Below are positions 24,861-33,498 of a stretch of 64,000 bases of DNA, piece after piece. The notes beneath the pieces are model-generated. The model was not told the origin of the DNA and searched no databases. It saw only the letters and a list, made by a program, of their open reading frames with translations. Within the stretch, counting starts at the first letter, position 1. Every line of letters begins with the position of its first letter. The translations under genes and the position numbers were made by a program. Origin of the DNA: VXYL01 sp963665195 (GTDB lineage Bacteria > Pseudomonadota > Gammaproteobacteria > Pseudomonadales > Azotimanducaceae); NCBI GenBank assembly GCA_963665195.1, contig OY762070.1, positions 744,001-808,000 on the forward strand. The letters run 5' to 3'.

Positions 24861-25024
24861 TCCTGCAGGTTCGGTCCCAGGATGTTCTGCCGGAACAACT
24901 GGCCCACGCGGTCGCGACCGCGCTAAGGCAGCATGGCGCTGACTTGGCCGCCGGCGCTTTGGTCGTCGTCGACCAGAACCGCGCCCGAGTGCGTGTCCTT
25001 CCGATCCGAACGCCTACCGCTTGA
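24641..25024 (+). CDS. DUF5615 PIN-like toxin, copy B, intact
   Basis: 127 residues, normal for DUF5615. The PIN-like core is complete: KLLIDVNLSPKWAPVLRDLG, HDLDFGTMLALSGASGPSVL, then QVRSQDVLPEQLAHAVATAL and DLAAGALVVVDQNRARVRVL. It is expected to be an RNase toxin, by family inference. Translation is coupled to the antitoxin by the overlapping GCATGA. It closes the toxin-antitoxin island; the following 273 bp (25025-25297) show nothing I can support. Confidence 0.9.
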   Translation: MTVKLLIDVNLSPKWAPVLRDLGWPTIHWSDIGDPRATDDTIMAWARQNDHAVLTHDLDFGTMLALSGASGPSVLQVRSQDVLPEQLAHAVATALRQHGADLAAGALVVVDQNRARVRVLPIRTPTA

Positions 25025-25297
25025 AGCTGGCCCCGCTTCGCCCCGGCGCTTGTTCAAGTCAGGTCCAGCCGCGATCAATGACCAGGCCACGAACGAAACA
25101 TGGGACGGGCGCGGCATCCGTTAGCCCGTGTTCCCGTTCCCAGACGGATACACCATTGCGCAAGGACATGACCGCTGAATTCGGGGACATGGACCGCTCC
25201 AACAGCCAGACTTGACATCGGCCCTTAGCGCGTCCGCCGGGGTAGGACATCGACAGCGGTTGCTGTAGGCCGTACTTCGCGTGTGTCCGAGCCGACC

Positions 25298-26137
25298 TTA
25301 GTCCATCTTCCACGGACCAGGAAAGCTGGTCATGTTGGTCGAGATTACCGCCTGCAGCCCCCCATCGGCACCACCCCGCCAGTACCCTACCCCTATTGAG
25401 AAGCCGCGCTTACCGAATGAGGGCCTCTTTGAAAACAGCAGGCCGATTCCGACCGAAGCCGCATCATCGACCTCGCCGGCCTGGCTTCCGCCACTCCCTT
25501 CTTTCGCCTTCTGAATCTCGCTCGCATCTACATTGATGCTTGGCGCCAATGCGATGTATGGCCCATAAACCCACGAGTGAAGTTCCGGTGCGTCTCTGAC
25601 TGGGAAGCTGTCCAAGACTGTGTGCAGCAGGACTACTGGCCTCGTTCGGTAGCGCGGTCCGACGTCTACCTGCAGTCCAACCGCAAGATGAGTCTTCTGG
25701 ATAAAGGACTTCACTGAGTCCGCCTCGGTGCGAACCGCCTGAAGTGCATCTTTGCGCGACCCCGGCGGAGCAACACAAACCCTCCTCATCACGTCTGGCA
25801 AGTCGTACCCCTTGCACCTGCACTTCCGCAACGTCTCGTACTTCACATTGGAGCCATTTCGCAGCAAGCTGTAGTACGGGCTCTCTGGCGGGTGACAAAG
25901 TTTTCCTTGGATGTTCGTCTTGACGCGCACTTCGTCGAGCCTCGACGAGTCTTCCTCAAGGCAGTCGCCCGTGGCCGGGTAGCCGAACAAGGCGCAATAG
26001 TGCGGGCGGTCTGGGACATGCCCGTCCCTAGCTCCGACACCACCTGCGTACAGCAAGATCGCCGATGCCACCACTAGCGCTGCGCGAGAGGCGGTCGGAT
26101 AGTCCGAACGGCTGAAAGCGGCGTACAACATCGCCAT
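25298..26137 (-). CDS. Exported hypothetical protein, 279 aa
   Basis: Not recognised. Residues ~18-38 are hydrophobic (ASRAALVVASAILLYAGGVG), a likely signal peptide or anchor. The mature part contains several Cys (HYCALFGYPATGDC; RKCRCKGYDL) and ends with glycine-rich beta segments (FSIGVGYWRGGADGGLQAVI) reminiscent of an outer-membrane or beta-barrel-like end. It begins on the base next to the stop of the DUF1501 gene, so it is the last gene of that transcript. Base composition is less GC-rich than its neighbours. Confidence 0.6.
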   Translation of the reverse strand: MAMLYAAFSRSDYPTASRAALVVASAILLYAGGVGARDGHVPDRPHYCALFGYPATGDCLEEDSSRLDEVRVKTNIQGKLCHPPESPYYSLLRNGSNVKYETLRKCRCKGYDLPDVMRRVCVAPPGSRKDALQAVRTEADSVKSFIQKTHLAVGLQVDVGPRYRTRPVVLLHTVLDSFPVRDAPELHSWVYGPYIALAPSINVDASEIQKAKEGSGGSQAGEVDDAASVGIGLLFSKRPSFGKRGFSIGVGYWRGGADGGLQAVISTNMTSFPGPWKMD

Positions 26138-27454
26138 CTACTCCATGTTGGCCATTGCGAAGAACGCGAAGTCCTCCGTGTTGTTGAACGGGAACCGCAC
26201 GGCTCCAGCGGAGCCGTCGATCCCCAAGTACCCTCGCAGCGCCTTGTGGACGTGCTTCGGGTAGATGATCGTCCCGTTGGCGTCGTCGCGCTTCAGGGTC
26301 GATGGGTTGATGCGCTGGGCGAAGTGGAGGGCGTCGGTCTCGCCGACCACCCGGTTCGTCCAGCGCTGGTCCTTCTCCATGATGACGTAGCTGCCGATGG
26401 GCCAGTGGTCCTTGCCGTCGTTGGAGTTGTAGTGGTTCGTGCGGCCGAAGTCGGAGCCGATCATCACGAACAGGCGGTCGGCGATGCCGTGCTGCTCGGC
26501 GTATTCCCAGAGGTAGTCCACGCCGTCCGCCAGATTCGCCAGCAGCCAGCTCTGGCCCGGGTCGTTTTGGTCATGGGTGTCGAAGTCGTCAAGATAGAAG
26601 TCGGCGGCGACGGACACCCCGGTCTTGAATGCCAGCACGGTGAGCTGGGCCTGCCGGCGGATCTCGCTCCGGCCGTCCCGCGTCGCCACGGGCTGCTCGA
26701 GGTGCTCTTCGGACGGAATGGCGTCGGCGAACGCCCTCAGGCCTTCGCTGGACTCGAACGCCGCACGGTAGTGATCGAGCCGCTTCGCCTCGGCAGGCAA
26801 CAGGCCGGAGCGGGTTGAGAGACGCTCCACGGTATCCGTTCGCAATCGGCGCAACGCGGCCCAGTCCTCCGGCGAGAAGTACGCGCTGTCCTCCGGGTCT
26901 TCGTGCCAGTCCCACTCGCCGTCGCCGCGGGGGTAGGCTATGGAGCGCAGTAGATCGGGGTTGTCGAGCCGCGTGTAGCGCGTGAGTCCCGCGGTCTCCG
27001 AGTAGCCGCCGAAGTTGAGGTAGGCGATCGGCAGCGCCGGCGCGTGGTGCGCCGCGACCAGGGCGCTGATCGTGGGGTACCCTTCCGAGTTGCGTCCGCT
27101 CCAGTTGTGAACCACGCCCACGGTGTGCGAGCCGGTCTGGGCGTCCACGCCGTTGATGACCAGCATCCGGTCGTGGTACTTATCGAAGAACGCCTCGTTC
27201 GCGGCGAACGGGGCATAGGGGATATTCCCGGCCTGGCGGATCTCCTTCGTCTCGGCCCAATGGTTGATCACCGGCTCGCCGGGGGTGTTGACCTTGGGGT
27301 CGCAGAAGCTGGTGGGGTCCCAGGCACCGTCGCACTGGATGAAGACGCATAGCCTGCCGCGGTAGTCGGCGGCGTTGGCGAGCGGCAGGCGGAAGCCTGC
27401 GGCGCCAGTCGCGATCAGCGCCGCCGAGGTCTTCAGGAATTCGCGTCGCTTCAT
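26138..27454 (-). CDS. DUF1501 (sulfatase-like fold) exported protein
   Basis: 438 residues. It starts with a twin-arginine-like signal (MKRREFLKTSAALIATGAAG) and has the DUF1501 features: DRMLVINGVDAQTGSHTVG, RLFVMIGSDFGRTNHYN and DGKDHWPIGSYVIM, where Asp, Arg and His residues form the alkaline-phosphatase-like metal site. DUF1501 genes usually accompany DUF1592/DUF1588 or PSD1 cytochrome genes, as here, where the partner ends 7 bp upstream. The substrate of these pairs is unknown; roles in degrading complex polymers have been proposed. Confidence 0.88.
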   Translation of the reverse strand: MKRREFLKTSAALIATGAAGFRLPLANAADYRGRLCVFIQCDGAWDPTSFCDPKVNTPGEPVINHWAETKEIRQAGNIPYAPFAANEAFFDKYHDRMLVINGVDAQTGSHTVGVVHNWSGRNSEGYPTISALVAAHHAPALPIAYLNFGGYSETAGLTRYTRLDNPDLLRSIAYPRGDGEWDWHEDPEDSAYFSPEDWAALRRLRTDTVERLSTRSGLLPAEAKRLDHYRAAFESSEGLRAFADAIPSEEHLEQPVATRDGRSEIRRQAQLTVLAFKTGVSVAADFYLDDFDTHDQNDPGQSWLLANLADGVDYLWEYAEQHGIADRLFVMIGSDFGRTNHYNSNDGKDHWPIGSYVIMEKDQRWTNRVVGETDALHFAQRINPSTLKRDDANGTIIYPKHVHKALRGYLGIDGSAGAVRFPFNNTEDFAFFAMANME

Positions 27455-27461
27455 TTGCTCC

Positions 27462-30400
27462 TCACAGGTGCAGGTAGCGCGGGTCGGTCAGCAGGTGCGC
27501 GAGGACGAGGGCCCAGGCGCGGGCGACATATTGGGCGTCGGACCAGTCGATGGTCTCGAAGTGGGCGTTGACGCGGTCCCCGTTCCAGTGGTACCACTCG
27601 CCGTCCCCCACCAAGGCGTCATCCAGCGTGTCGTCGAGATAGTGCTGGTCGTCGAGCCAGTCGCAGCGCATCGAGCGGAAGTCGAAGTCCTCCGACTCCC
27701 GTCCGTTGCGCCACGCGCCTACGAACAGCTCGTACGCGCCAAGGACATCGGGCGAGTCCACATGCGCTTCCACGCCGAGCAGCTTGTCGTGCAGTTCGGC
27801 GAGCTTGGTCTTGATGGCGCGGGCGCCTGCGGAACCCTCGACATCATCCGCATTGACGAGGACCTCCAGCCGCGGCAGTTCGTCGCCGCGCTCGTCCGCC
27901 CAGTCGACCGCCCAAACGACCACTTCGATGTCGTAGCGCCCGTCGGCTGGAATGTCGACTGGAACATCCATTGATCCCCAGCAGTTGAATGCGAAGTGGT
28001 CGCCATCCGCCAAGTTCCCGCCGCAACCAGTGACGTCGACCACATCCTCCAGTTCCCGGCTGAAGACCTCTTGCCCCTGCGCATCCCGGATGGCCAGCCG
28101 ATCGAGGTGAAGGCTCCAGTTGTCGCGCTCGGACCACGGTCCGGACAACGTCACCGTGGCCCTGCCTTGGCGGAGCGCCCCCTCCACTGACACCGTGGCC
28201 GGGCTCGATTGTGAAGAAACGGCGATCTCCCGGAAGGCGGAGAACTCCAAAGTGGGTGTGGTGCTGGCAGTGATGCCCCCGAACAGCCGACGATCAGAGT
28301 CGTTCACGAGGTAGAAATCCTTCATCACGACCGGGCAAGCCGTTGCTGCCGCGTGCCTCTCGGCGACGCCGGCCATCACCGAAGTGAAGTCGCGGCCGCG
28401 CTTCCTGATGCCGCCGGAGTCGATGCGGCCGTAGAGCAGGCCGTACTCGTACCTGTTGTTGGTCCAATTCAGGGCTTCCTTGGGGAAGAACTTCGATGTC
28501 GCATACTTGTGCCGCTTCCAGTCGAATCCGGTCAGGGCAGCCGTCTTGCGGGACAATTCCTTTGGCGTGAGCAGGCGCCTCGCGCCCGCGCCCGCGAGCG
28601 CAACCGTGCGAAGCGGATCATCACCCGTCAGCTGGTCCGCCCGGAACCACTTGGAGAGGACGGCCTCGGTCAGCAAGTCCTTGAGGTTGAATGCCTTGCC
28701 GCCGTGGAATCCGCTCCGGAAACCATGCGCAAGCCGCGCGGCCTCGGCTGCCTGGGCGTTCGAGGCAAGCAAGGCACCGTCGAAGCCCGCATCTCCCTGG
28801 GCTGGCGGCTCCGCAATGCCTGCGCCCATGACCGAAGGCCACCAGAATTTCACCGCAGCGTCCGCGAACCGCGGGTCGGCGACGATCTTGGTCGCCAGCC
28901 ACTGCAAGCTATCATCCGCACTAGGCGCGAGCTGGCCGTCGAACCCCGGTTTGCGCATGTCGCGATACCAAGTGTCGCCGTGCCGATACAGGATGCTACC
29001 GAAGGCAAGCTTCGCGAGCTCATCGCCAGCCTGATCGGCCCAGGCGACGGCCTCGACACGGTAGGTCGCCCCATCGACGGGCACATCGACGGCGAACCGG
29101 AGTCGGCACTCTCCGTAGAAGGCGAAGTGCGTGTCGTCCGTCGCGAGTCCGCAATCATCCGGGCCTAGGTCCTCTTCGGTGAGGTCTTCGAGTTCGACCG
29201 TGTAGATGGGATTGCCGTTCGCCACTTCCCGGACGACGACTTTGTCCACGAACAGGTTCCGGTCCGCGCCCGTGTTCTCGTCCCAGTGGTCGTTGGCGAA
29301 CTGAACGTAGAGGAACCCGTCGCGCGAAAGTCGCACATCGCCCGCAACCGTCTGACGCGAGCCGTACGATGTCGACGCGACATCGACGACTGCACTGTGC
29401 TGCGGCTGCTTGTAGAACTCGTCCAGCGAGTCCAATCCGCCGTGGGCCGAGAGGTAGTTGCCGCCTTCGTCGTAATCCTGGAACGCGCCGGCGACTGGAT
29501 CGAGAACGCTGTGGCATACGGTGCAGGCGGGATTGTGCATCGTTGGGTTGTTGCGGTCGGCGAGCGCGACCGGATCGGTCGTCCGCGACGCCGACTTCTC
29601 CACATCGAGACCCAGGAAGTGGTAGTAGGTCCATCGGGCGCGCGCCCGATTCCGGTTGGTCGCCGTGGTTGGGTATCGGCCGAGGAACACCGTCGTGTTG
29701 AGGATCCCCGCATGCGGGTAGTCCGTCGCCAGTATGCCCGGGTCCACCACTCTGCCGTCTTCGATCACCTTCGAGTCATGGTTCCGGTAATAGCTGACGA
29801 TCTCGGATGGCTGGAACTCGTGCATGTCCGTCCGATCGCTGAAGGTCGTCGGTGCGCCGTACGCTTCGGCCGCCCGCGGATTCGCCATGATGTAATCGGC
29901 GGTGAGAATCTCCGTGTAGGGCAGGTCATTCTCCGCCACATGGGCTATCAGCTCGAGCGGTGCCCTCTGGATGCCGTAGTCGGTCTCCCAAAACCACTCC
30001 CCATACGCTGGATCCCCGGTCCGTTCTTGGTAAAGGTTTTGGTAGGCCACGAACAGATAGGCAGTGAGGTCTATCAGGCCTAGGCCCTGGAGGTCGTCCC
30101 GGTCCGTCAGCAGGCGGTCGTTGCTCGCGCGGATCAGGAACTCGTGGAAGCCCGGCCCCGTCATCAGCCCCCGGATGGCCCTGCGCAGGGCGCTCGAACT
30201 GCCGGTTTCGATGGACGCGTACTCTGCTTCCGTCGGAATGCGCCCGGCGAAGACGATCGCGGCTCGCCACAGCGTCTTGCGCGCAGACTCCATCGTCACG
30301 CCGTCGAACAGCGTCGCCACCGTGACGGGGGCCCCACCGGCCACGTCCTCGCCCAGCAGCCGGAGGAACGTGCCCATCGCCGCGAACGCCTCCGTGCCCG

Positions 30401-32612
30401 CCGGGGCCACCGGCCCGCCGCCGTGCTCCACGCCCTGGATCTTGCTCAGCACCCGGTTCGCGCCGTTCTCCACCTCGTCCACGAACGTCTCGAACACCTT
30501 CAGGTTCGTCGCCAGGTGGTCCTCGTCCTCCGCCTCACGCACGAACACCAGCCGCGTGTTCCCGGACACGCCCCCAGCGACGTGGCAGTTGACGCACGTC
30601 GACTGCACCAGCGGCGAGACCAGCGCCTCGAACGCCTCCGCCGCCGTCTCCGGGCCCGCGCCGCGCGGCGCGCTCGACAGGTTCGTCAGATGCCCGGTCG
30701 GACTCGACAGCAGGCTCTGCACCCGCACCGGCCGCGTCGACTCGATCCGCAGCCGCCACTTGCCCTTGCCGTCGCCCAGGGCACCCTCGAAGCCCTCGCC
30801 GCCCGACTCCAGCTCCTGCGCCGTGAACAGCCGCGAGCCGCCCGCCGGGATCGCCGCCCGCACCGGAACGCCCGGCGACGCGCCGAGATCGTCCGTGCCC
30901 GTGATCGTCGCCAGCGCCTCCGCGCCGGCGCCGTTCGCCACCCGCAGGCGGCTCACCTGGCCCTGGTTGCTGCCCGGGTTGAAGATCGGCACGCGGTGGC
31001 GGTTGCGCCACGCCGGCGCGGCGTCGTGCATCGACGTCAGGAACCCGTCCGCGCTGTGGCGGATGTAGGACAGCACCCGGATGTCCGACTCGCTCGTCAG
31101 CGTCAGGCGCCAGTCGCCCTCGCCCGAGCCCGTGCCGCCGACCAGGCTCTTGCTCTCGTTGCCCGTCTCCAGGTCGTCCGAGTTGAAGTGGACCGCCCGG
31201 CCCGCGGGCACCGTCAGCGTCAGCGGCTCGTACTCCCACGTCGAGTCGTCGCGGGCCTCGATGGTCACCACCGCGTCCTCGTCCGAGCGGTTCACCACCC
31301 GCGCGAAGCCCTGCCGGCCCGCGGCGTCCGACGCCGACGGGAACAGCGGCACCTCGTGCGCGACGCCCGCGCCGCCCGGCGGCGCCGTGGACAGGTTCGT
31401 CAGGTGCCCCGACGGGCTCGACAGCAGGCTCTGCACCCGGATCGGCTGCGCCGAGCGGATCGAGAGGCGCCACTTGCCGCCGCCGTCGCCGAACGCGCCT
31501 TCGAGGTCCGACGCGCCGTCCTCCAGCTCCGCCGCCGTCAGCGTCCGGCTCGCGAACGCAGGGATCTCGAACGCCACCGCGCTCGCCGCCGGCGCGGCGC
31601 GGTCGTCCACGCCCTCGACCTCCACCCGCGCCGCCGACGCGCCCAGGTTCATCACCCGCAGCAGGCTCAGCTGCGAGACGTTGCTGCCCGGGTTGAGGAA
31701 CAGCACCCGGTGGGCGCCGTCTTCCTCGGGCGCGACATCGTGCATCGCCGTGAGGAAGCCGCCCTCGGCGCGCACGTAGGCCAGCACTTCGAGGTCCAGG
31801 TCGCTGGCCAGTTCCAGGCGCCAGTCGCCCTGGCCGGGGCCGGTGCCGCCCGCGATGCCCTTGTTCGCGTTGCCCGCCTCGAGTTCGTTCGAGTTGAAGT
31901 GCATGGCGGCGCCCGCGGCGATGGGCAGCGCCAGCGGGGCGCGGGCGTTGCCGGCGTCGTCCGTCGCGGCGATGCGCACCTCGCCGGAGCGCGCCGAGTG
32001 GTTGATCACGCGCACGAAGCCCTGGCGCTGGGGATCGGAGGCGGAGGAAACGAAGGGCACGAGGTGCGTCCGCCCGGGCGCGTCGGAGGTCGCGGCCAGC
32101 CAGCGGTCTGCCGACCCCACCGCGTTGCCGTTGGCCCGCAGTCCGTAGGGCGCCGGTGCCGAGGCGAGTGCCGTCCGGGTGATGCCGCGCTGTCCGGCAG
32201 CAGGCGATCGCGACATCGGCAGCGCGGAAGCGGAGCGATCGTCGAGCGGGCCGCGCCAAGTGCGCCGAAGGGCACCCTCGTCCGGCACCACGGGGCAGAT
32301 CAGATCCGCAGTTGACGGGCTCGGCGTCGACGCGTGCATCGTGTCTGGCATGCTGGCGTGCGCCGCCGCGCGTCGACGATCCCGCTGCAAGCGCAAGCGT
32401 TCGAGGCGCGCCCGCTCCGCCATCTCTGCGTGGCGTTCCTCGGCCATCTGCTGCTGGCGTTGAAGGTGTCTCGCAGCGTCGCTCGCCGCCGCGCCAACCG
32501 TGCAGACGAAGAGCACGAACGCGACAGAGAAGCCACTCCACACACGATGCAGACACGGGCAACCACCGTTTTCCGGCGAAGCCGTGTTCTGCATGTCTAT
32601 TCGGGTCTGCAT
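27462..32612 (-). CDS. Giant exported c-type heme protein, DUF1592/DUF1588-like, with repeats
   Basis: 1716 residues. Order: signal peptide (~24-44), coiled-coil Gln/Arg/Glu-rich helix (~47-84), two ~238-residue tandem repeats (~170-407 and 408-645), a heme site CVNCH at 673-677, a DUF1592-like helical region (TADYIMANPRAAEAYG), a DUF1588-like part with a second heme site CTVCH at 1030-1034, and two related beta-sandwich modules (~1065-1205 and ~1475-1590) that share ELED and GDHFAF/DTHFAF patterns. These last look like carbohydrate-binding modules, which is my inference. It is the first gene of a unit with DUF1501 and the small exported protein. An ATG at 32594 is also possible. Confidence 0.85.
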   Translation of the reverse strand: MQTRIDMQNTASPENGGCPCLHRVWSGFSVAFVLFVCTVGAAASDAARHLQRQQQMAEERHAEMAERARLERLRLQRDRRRAAAHASMPDTMHASTPSPSTADLICPVVPDEGALRRTWRGPLDDRSASALPMSRSPAAGQRGITRTALASAPAPYGLRANGNAVGSADRWLAATSDAPGRTHLVPFVSSASDPQRQGFVRVINHSARSGEVRIAATDDAGNARAPLALPIAAGAAMHFNSNELEAGNANKGIAGGTGPGQGDWRLELASDLDLEVLAYVRAEGGFLTAMHDVAPEEDGAHRVLFLNPGSNVSQLSLLRVMNLGASAARVEVEGVDDRAAPAASAVAFEIPAFASRTLTAAELEDGASDLEGAFGDGGGKWRLSIRSAQPIRVQSLLSSPSGHLTNLSTAPPGGAGVAHEVPLFPSASDAAGRQGFARVVNRSDEDAVVTIEARDDSTWEYEPLTLTVPAGRAVHFNSDDLETGNESKSLVGGTGSGEGDWRLTLTSESDIRVLSYIRHSADGFLTSMHDAAPAWRNRHRVPIFNPGSNQGQVSRLRVANGAGAEALATITGTDDLGASPGVPVRAAIPAGGSRLFTAQELESGGEGFEGALGDGKGKWRLRIESTRPVRVQSLLSSPTGHLTNLSSAPRGAGPETAAEAFEALVSPLVQSTCVNCHVAGGVSGNTRLVFVREAEDEDHLATNLKVFETFVDEVENGANRVLSKIQGVEHGGGPVAPAGTEAFAAMGTFLRLLGEDVAGGAPVTVATLFDGVTMESARKTLWRAAIVFAGRIPTEAEYASIETGSSSALRRAIRGLMTGPGFHEFLIRASNDRLLTDRDDLQGLGLIDLTAYLFVAYQNLYQERTGDPAYGEWFWETDYGIQRAPLELIAHVAENDLPYTEILTADYIMANPRAAEAYGAPTTFSDRTDMHEFQPSEIVSYYRNHDSKVIEDGRVVDPGILATDYPHAGILNTTVFLGRYPTTATNRNRARARWTYYHFLGLDVEKSASRTTDPVALADRNNPTMHNPACTVCHSVLDPVAGAFQDYDEGGNYLSAHGGLDSLDEFYKQPQHSAVVDVASTSYGSRQTVAGDVRLSRDGFLYVQFANDHWDENTGADRNLFVDKVVVREVANGNPIYTVELEDLTEEDLGPDDCGLATDDTHFAFYGECRLRFAVDVPVDGATYRVEAVAWADQAGDELAKLAFGSILYRHGDTWYRDMRKPGFDGQLAPSADDSLQWLATKIVADPRFADAAVKFWWPSVMGAGIAEPPAQGDAGFDGALLASNAQAAEAARLAHGFRSGFHGGKAFNLKDLLTEAVLSKWFRADQLTGDDPLRTVALAGAGARRLLTPKELSRKTAALTGFDWKRHKYATSKFFPKEALNWTNNRYEYGLLYGRIDSGGIRKRGRDFTSVMAGVAERHAAATACPVVMKDFYLVNDSDRRLFGGITASTTPTLEFSAFREIAVSSQSSPATVSVEGALRQGRATVTLSGPWSERDNWSLHLDRLAIRDAQGQEVFSRELEDVVDVTGCGGNLADGDHFAFNCWGSMDVPVDIPADGRYDIEVVVWAVDWADERGDELPRLEVLVNADDVEGSAGARAIKTKLAELHDKLLGVEAHVDSPDVLGAYELFVGAWRNGRESEDFDFRSMRCDWLDDQHYLDDTLDDALVGDGEWYHWNGDRVNAHFETIDWSDAQYVARAWALVLAHLLTDPRYLHL
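30677..31390 (-). repeat. Internal 714-bp tandem repeat, second unit
   Basis: In-frame repeat within the heme protein gene (residues ~408-645). Shared landmarks with the other unit: RQGFARVVNRS, AVHFNSDDLETGN, GEGDWRLTLTS, NPGSNQGQVSRLRV, then RVQSLLSSPTGHLTNLS. Each unit is itself built from two ~115-residue halves, giving four beta-rich domains in all. Confidence 0.8.
31391..32104 (-). repeat. Internal 714-bp tandem repeat, first unit
   Basis: Residues ~170-407 of the heme protein: RQGFVRVINHS, AMHFNSNELEAGN, GQGDWRLELAS, NPGSNVSQLSLLRV, RVQSLLSSPSGHLTNLS. The repeat period of 714 bp was read from the position of ACAGGTTCGTCAG in both units. Confidence 0.8.
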
Positions 32613-32676
32613 CTAGCGTCGACGGTGTAGCACACTGACGATGGCGTATCAATCGTCTTTGGTCAAGCAACGCCTG

Positions 32677-33084
32677 CTATTGCTCGTGGTCAGGCGTGGC
32701 CGGGTTGCGCGGAGCCGCCGTCCTGGCCTCTCGGGCCTTCTGCACGACTTTGGCACCCAGATAGCTCCCCGCGCTGATGCCCAGCAGGATGAAGTGGTCT
32801 TCCGACAGGTCGGGGAAGTCGCCCGTCCGAACCAGCCCGACGACCATGCCGAGCGCGATGACGAACGTGAACACCAGCAGTTGGAACCTCGACATGCTGG
32901 CGTCGCCGTTCTCCTCGCTCAGGAGCTTCGACAAGTCGATCTTGCCCTGCCAGATATGCACGAGCACCGTACCTACCAAGGCCACCAGCAAGGCGAGGAG
33001 GATGGACGCTCCCGCCATTCCCAACCACCCAAGCTGCACAGGCGGCGTGCTGGTGGCTACCGCGGCCAGGTTCGTTTCCGACAT
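32677..33084 (-). CDS. Small membrane protein, 135 aa
   Basis: Three hydrophobic segments are visible: MAGASILLALLVALVGTVLV (residues ~23-42), a second in FQLLVFTFVIALGMVVGLVR and a weaker third in FILLGISAGSYLGAKVV. Between them is a short cytoplasmic stretch with KIDLSKLLSEENGDASMSR. The arrangement SRFQLLVFTFVIA...LLGIS.G.YLG looks like a recurrent bacterial membrane family, but I do not know its function. It lies just upstream of the heme protein gene on the same strand, 64 bp away, and may share its transcript. Confidence 0.6.
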   Translation of the reverse strand: MSETNLAAVATSTPPVQLGWLGMAGASILLALLVALVGTVLVHIWQGKIDLSKLLSEENGDASMSRFQLLVFTFVIALGMVVGLVRTGDFPDLSEDHFILLGISAGSYLGAKVVQKAREARTAAPRNPATPDHEQ

Positions 33085-33498
33085 TTCGCTGTCCTCCGCT
33101 TATGGTTCGATCGTCAAGTCATGGCCGAAGCACCGAGTACCCCTTTCCGCCGAGATGGGCCGCATTGCTCGCGCCAACGGCCCAGAGAAGCAGTTCGGGC
33201 GCGGGGGGCAGGCTGCCCGGGTCGCTGAAGGCCAGGTCACGATGACGATCCTCACGCCGCACACCCCGTTCGGCATGACGCACGCCTCGCCGACGAGGCC
33301 GACGGATGTGTTGGTGGTCGGAACGAAGCGCGAGACGGAGACCGCCGCAGCAGTCGCAGCCAGGGGTCGGAATGCCGGCCCATGCCTGATTGCCCTCGGA
33401 TTCCTCTCGGCTCAGCTCGCGAACCCTAGCGCGGGCGTTTGCGGTTCGGCGCGTGCTGCGCTACGTTTCCGCACCGTCCAACAACGGAAAGGCCAACC
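33085..33498. other. Intergenic region, no gene seen
   Basis: 414 bp between the divergent small membrane protein and dioxygenase genes. Open frames here have arbitrary composition and no similarity I recognise. It must contain the promoters of both flanking genes; GGAAAGG at about 33486-33492 serves as ribosome binding site for the dioxygenase. Confidence 0.45.

Noticed and set aside
15127..25024. Interpretation of the island as an integrated phage or integrative element
   Set aside because: No integrase, attachment-site repeats, tRNA gene or phage structural genes are present.
30677..32104. Tandem DNA repeat considered as a CRISPR or satellite array
   Set aside because: Only two units of 714 bp, in frame and coding for duplicated protein domains.
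30144..32315. Open frame of 723 codons opposite the heme protein
   Set aside because: Extremely Arg-rich and repetitive because it mirrors the tandem repeats of the real gene.
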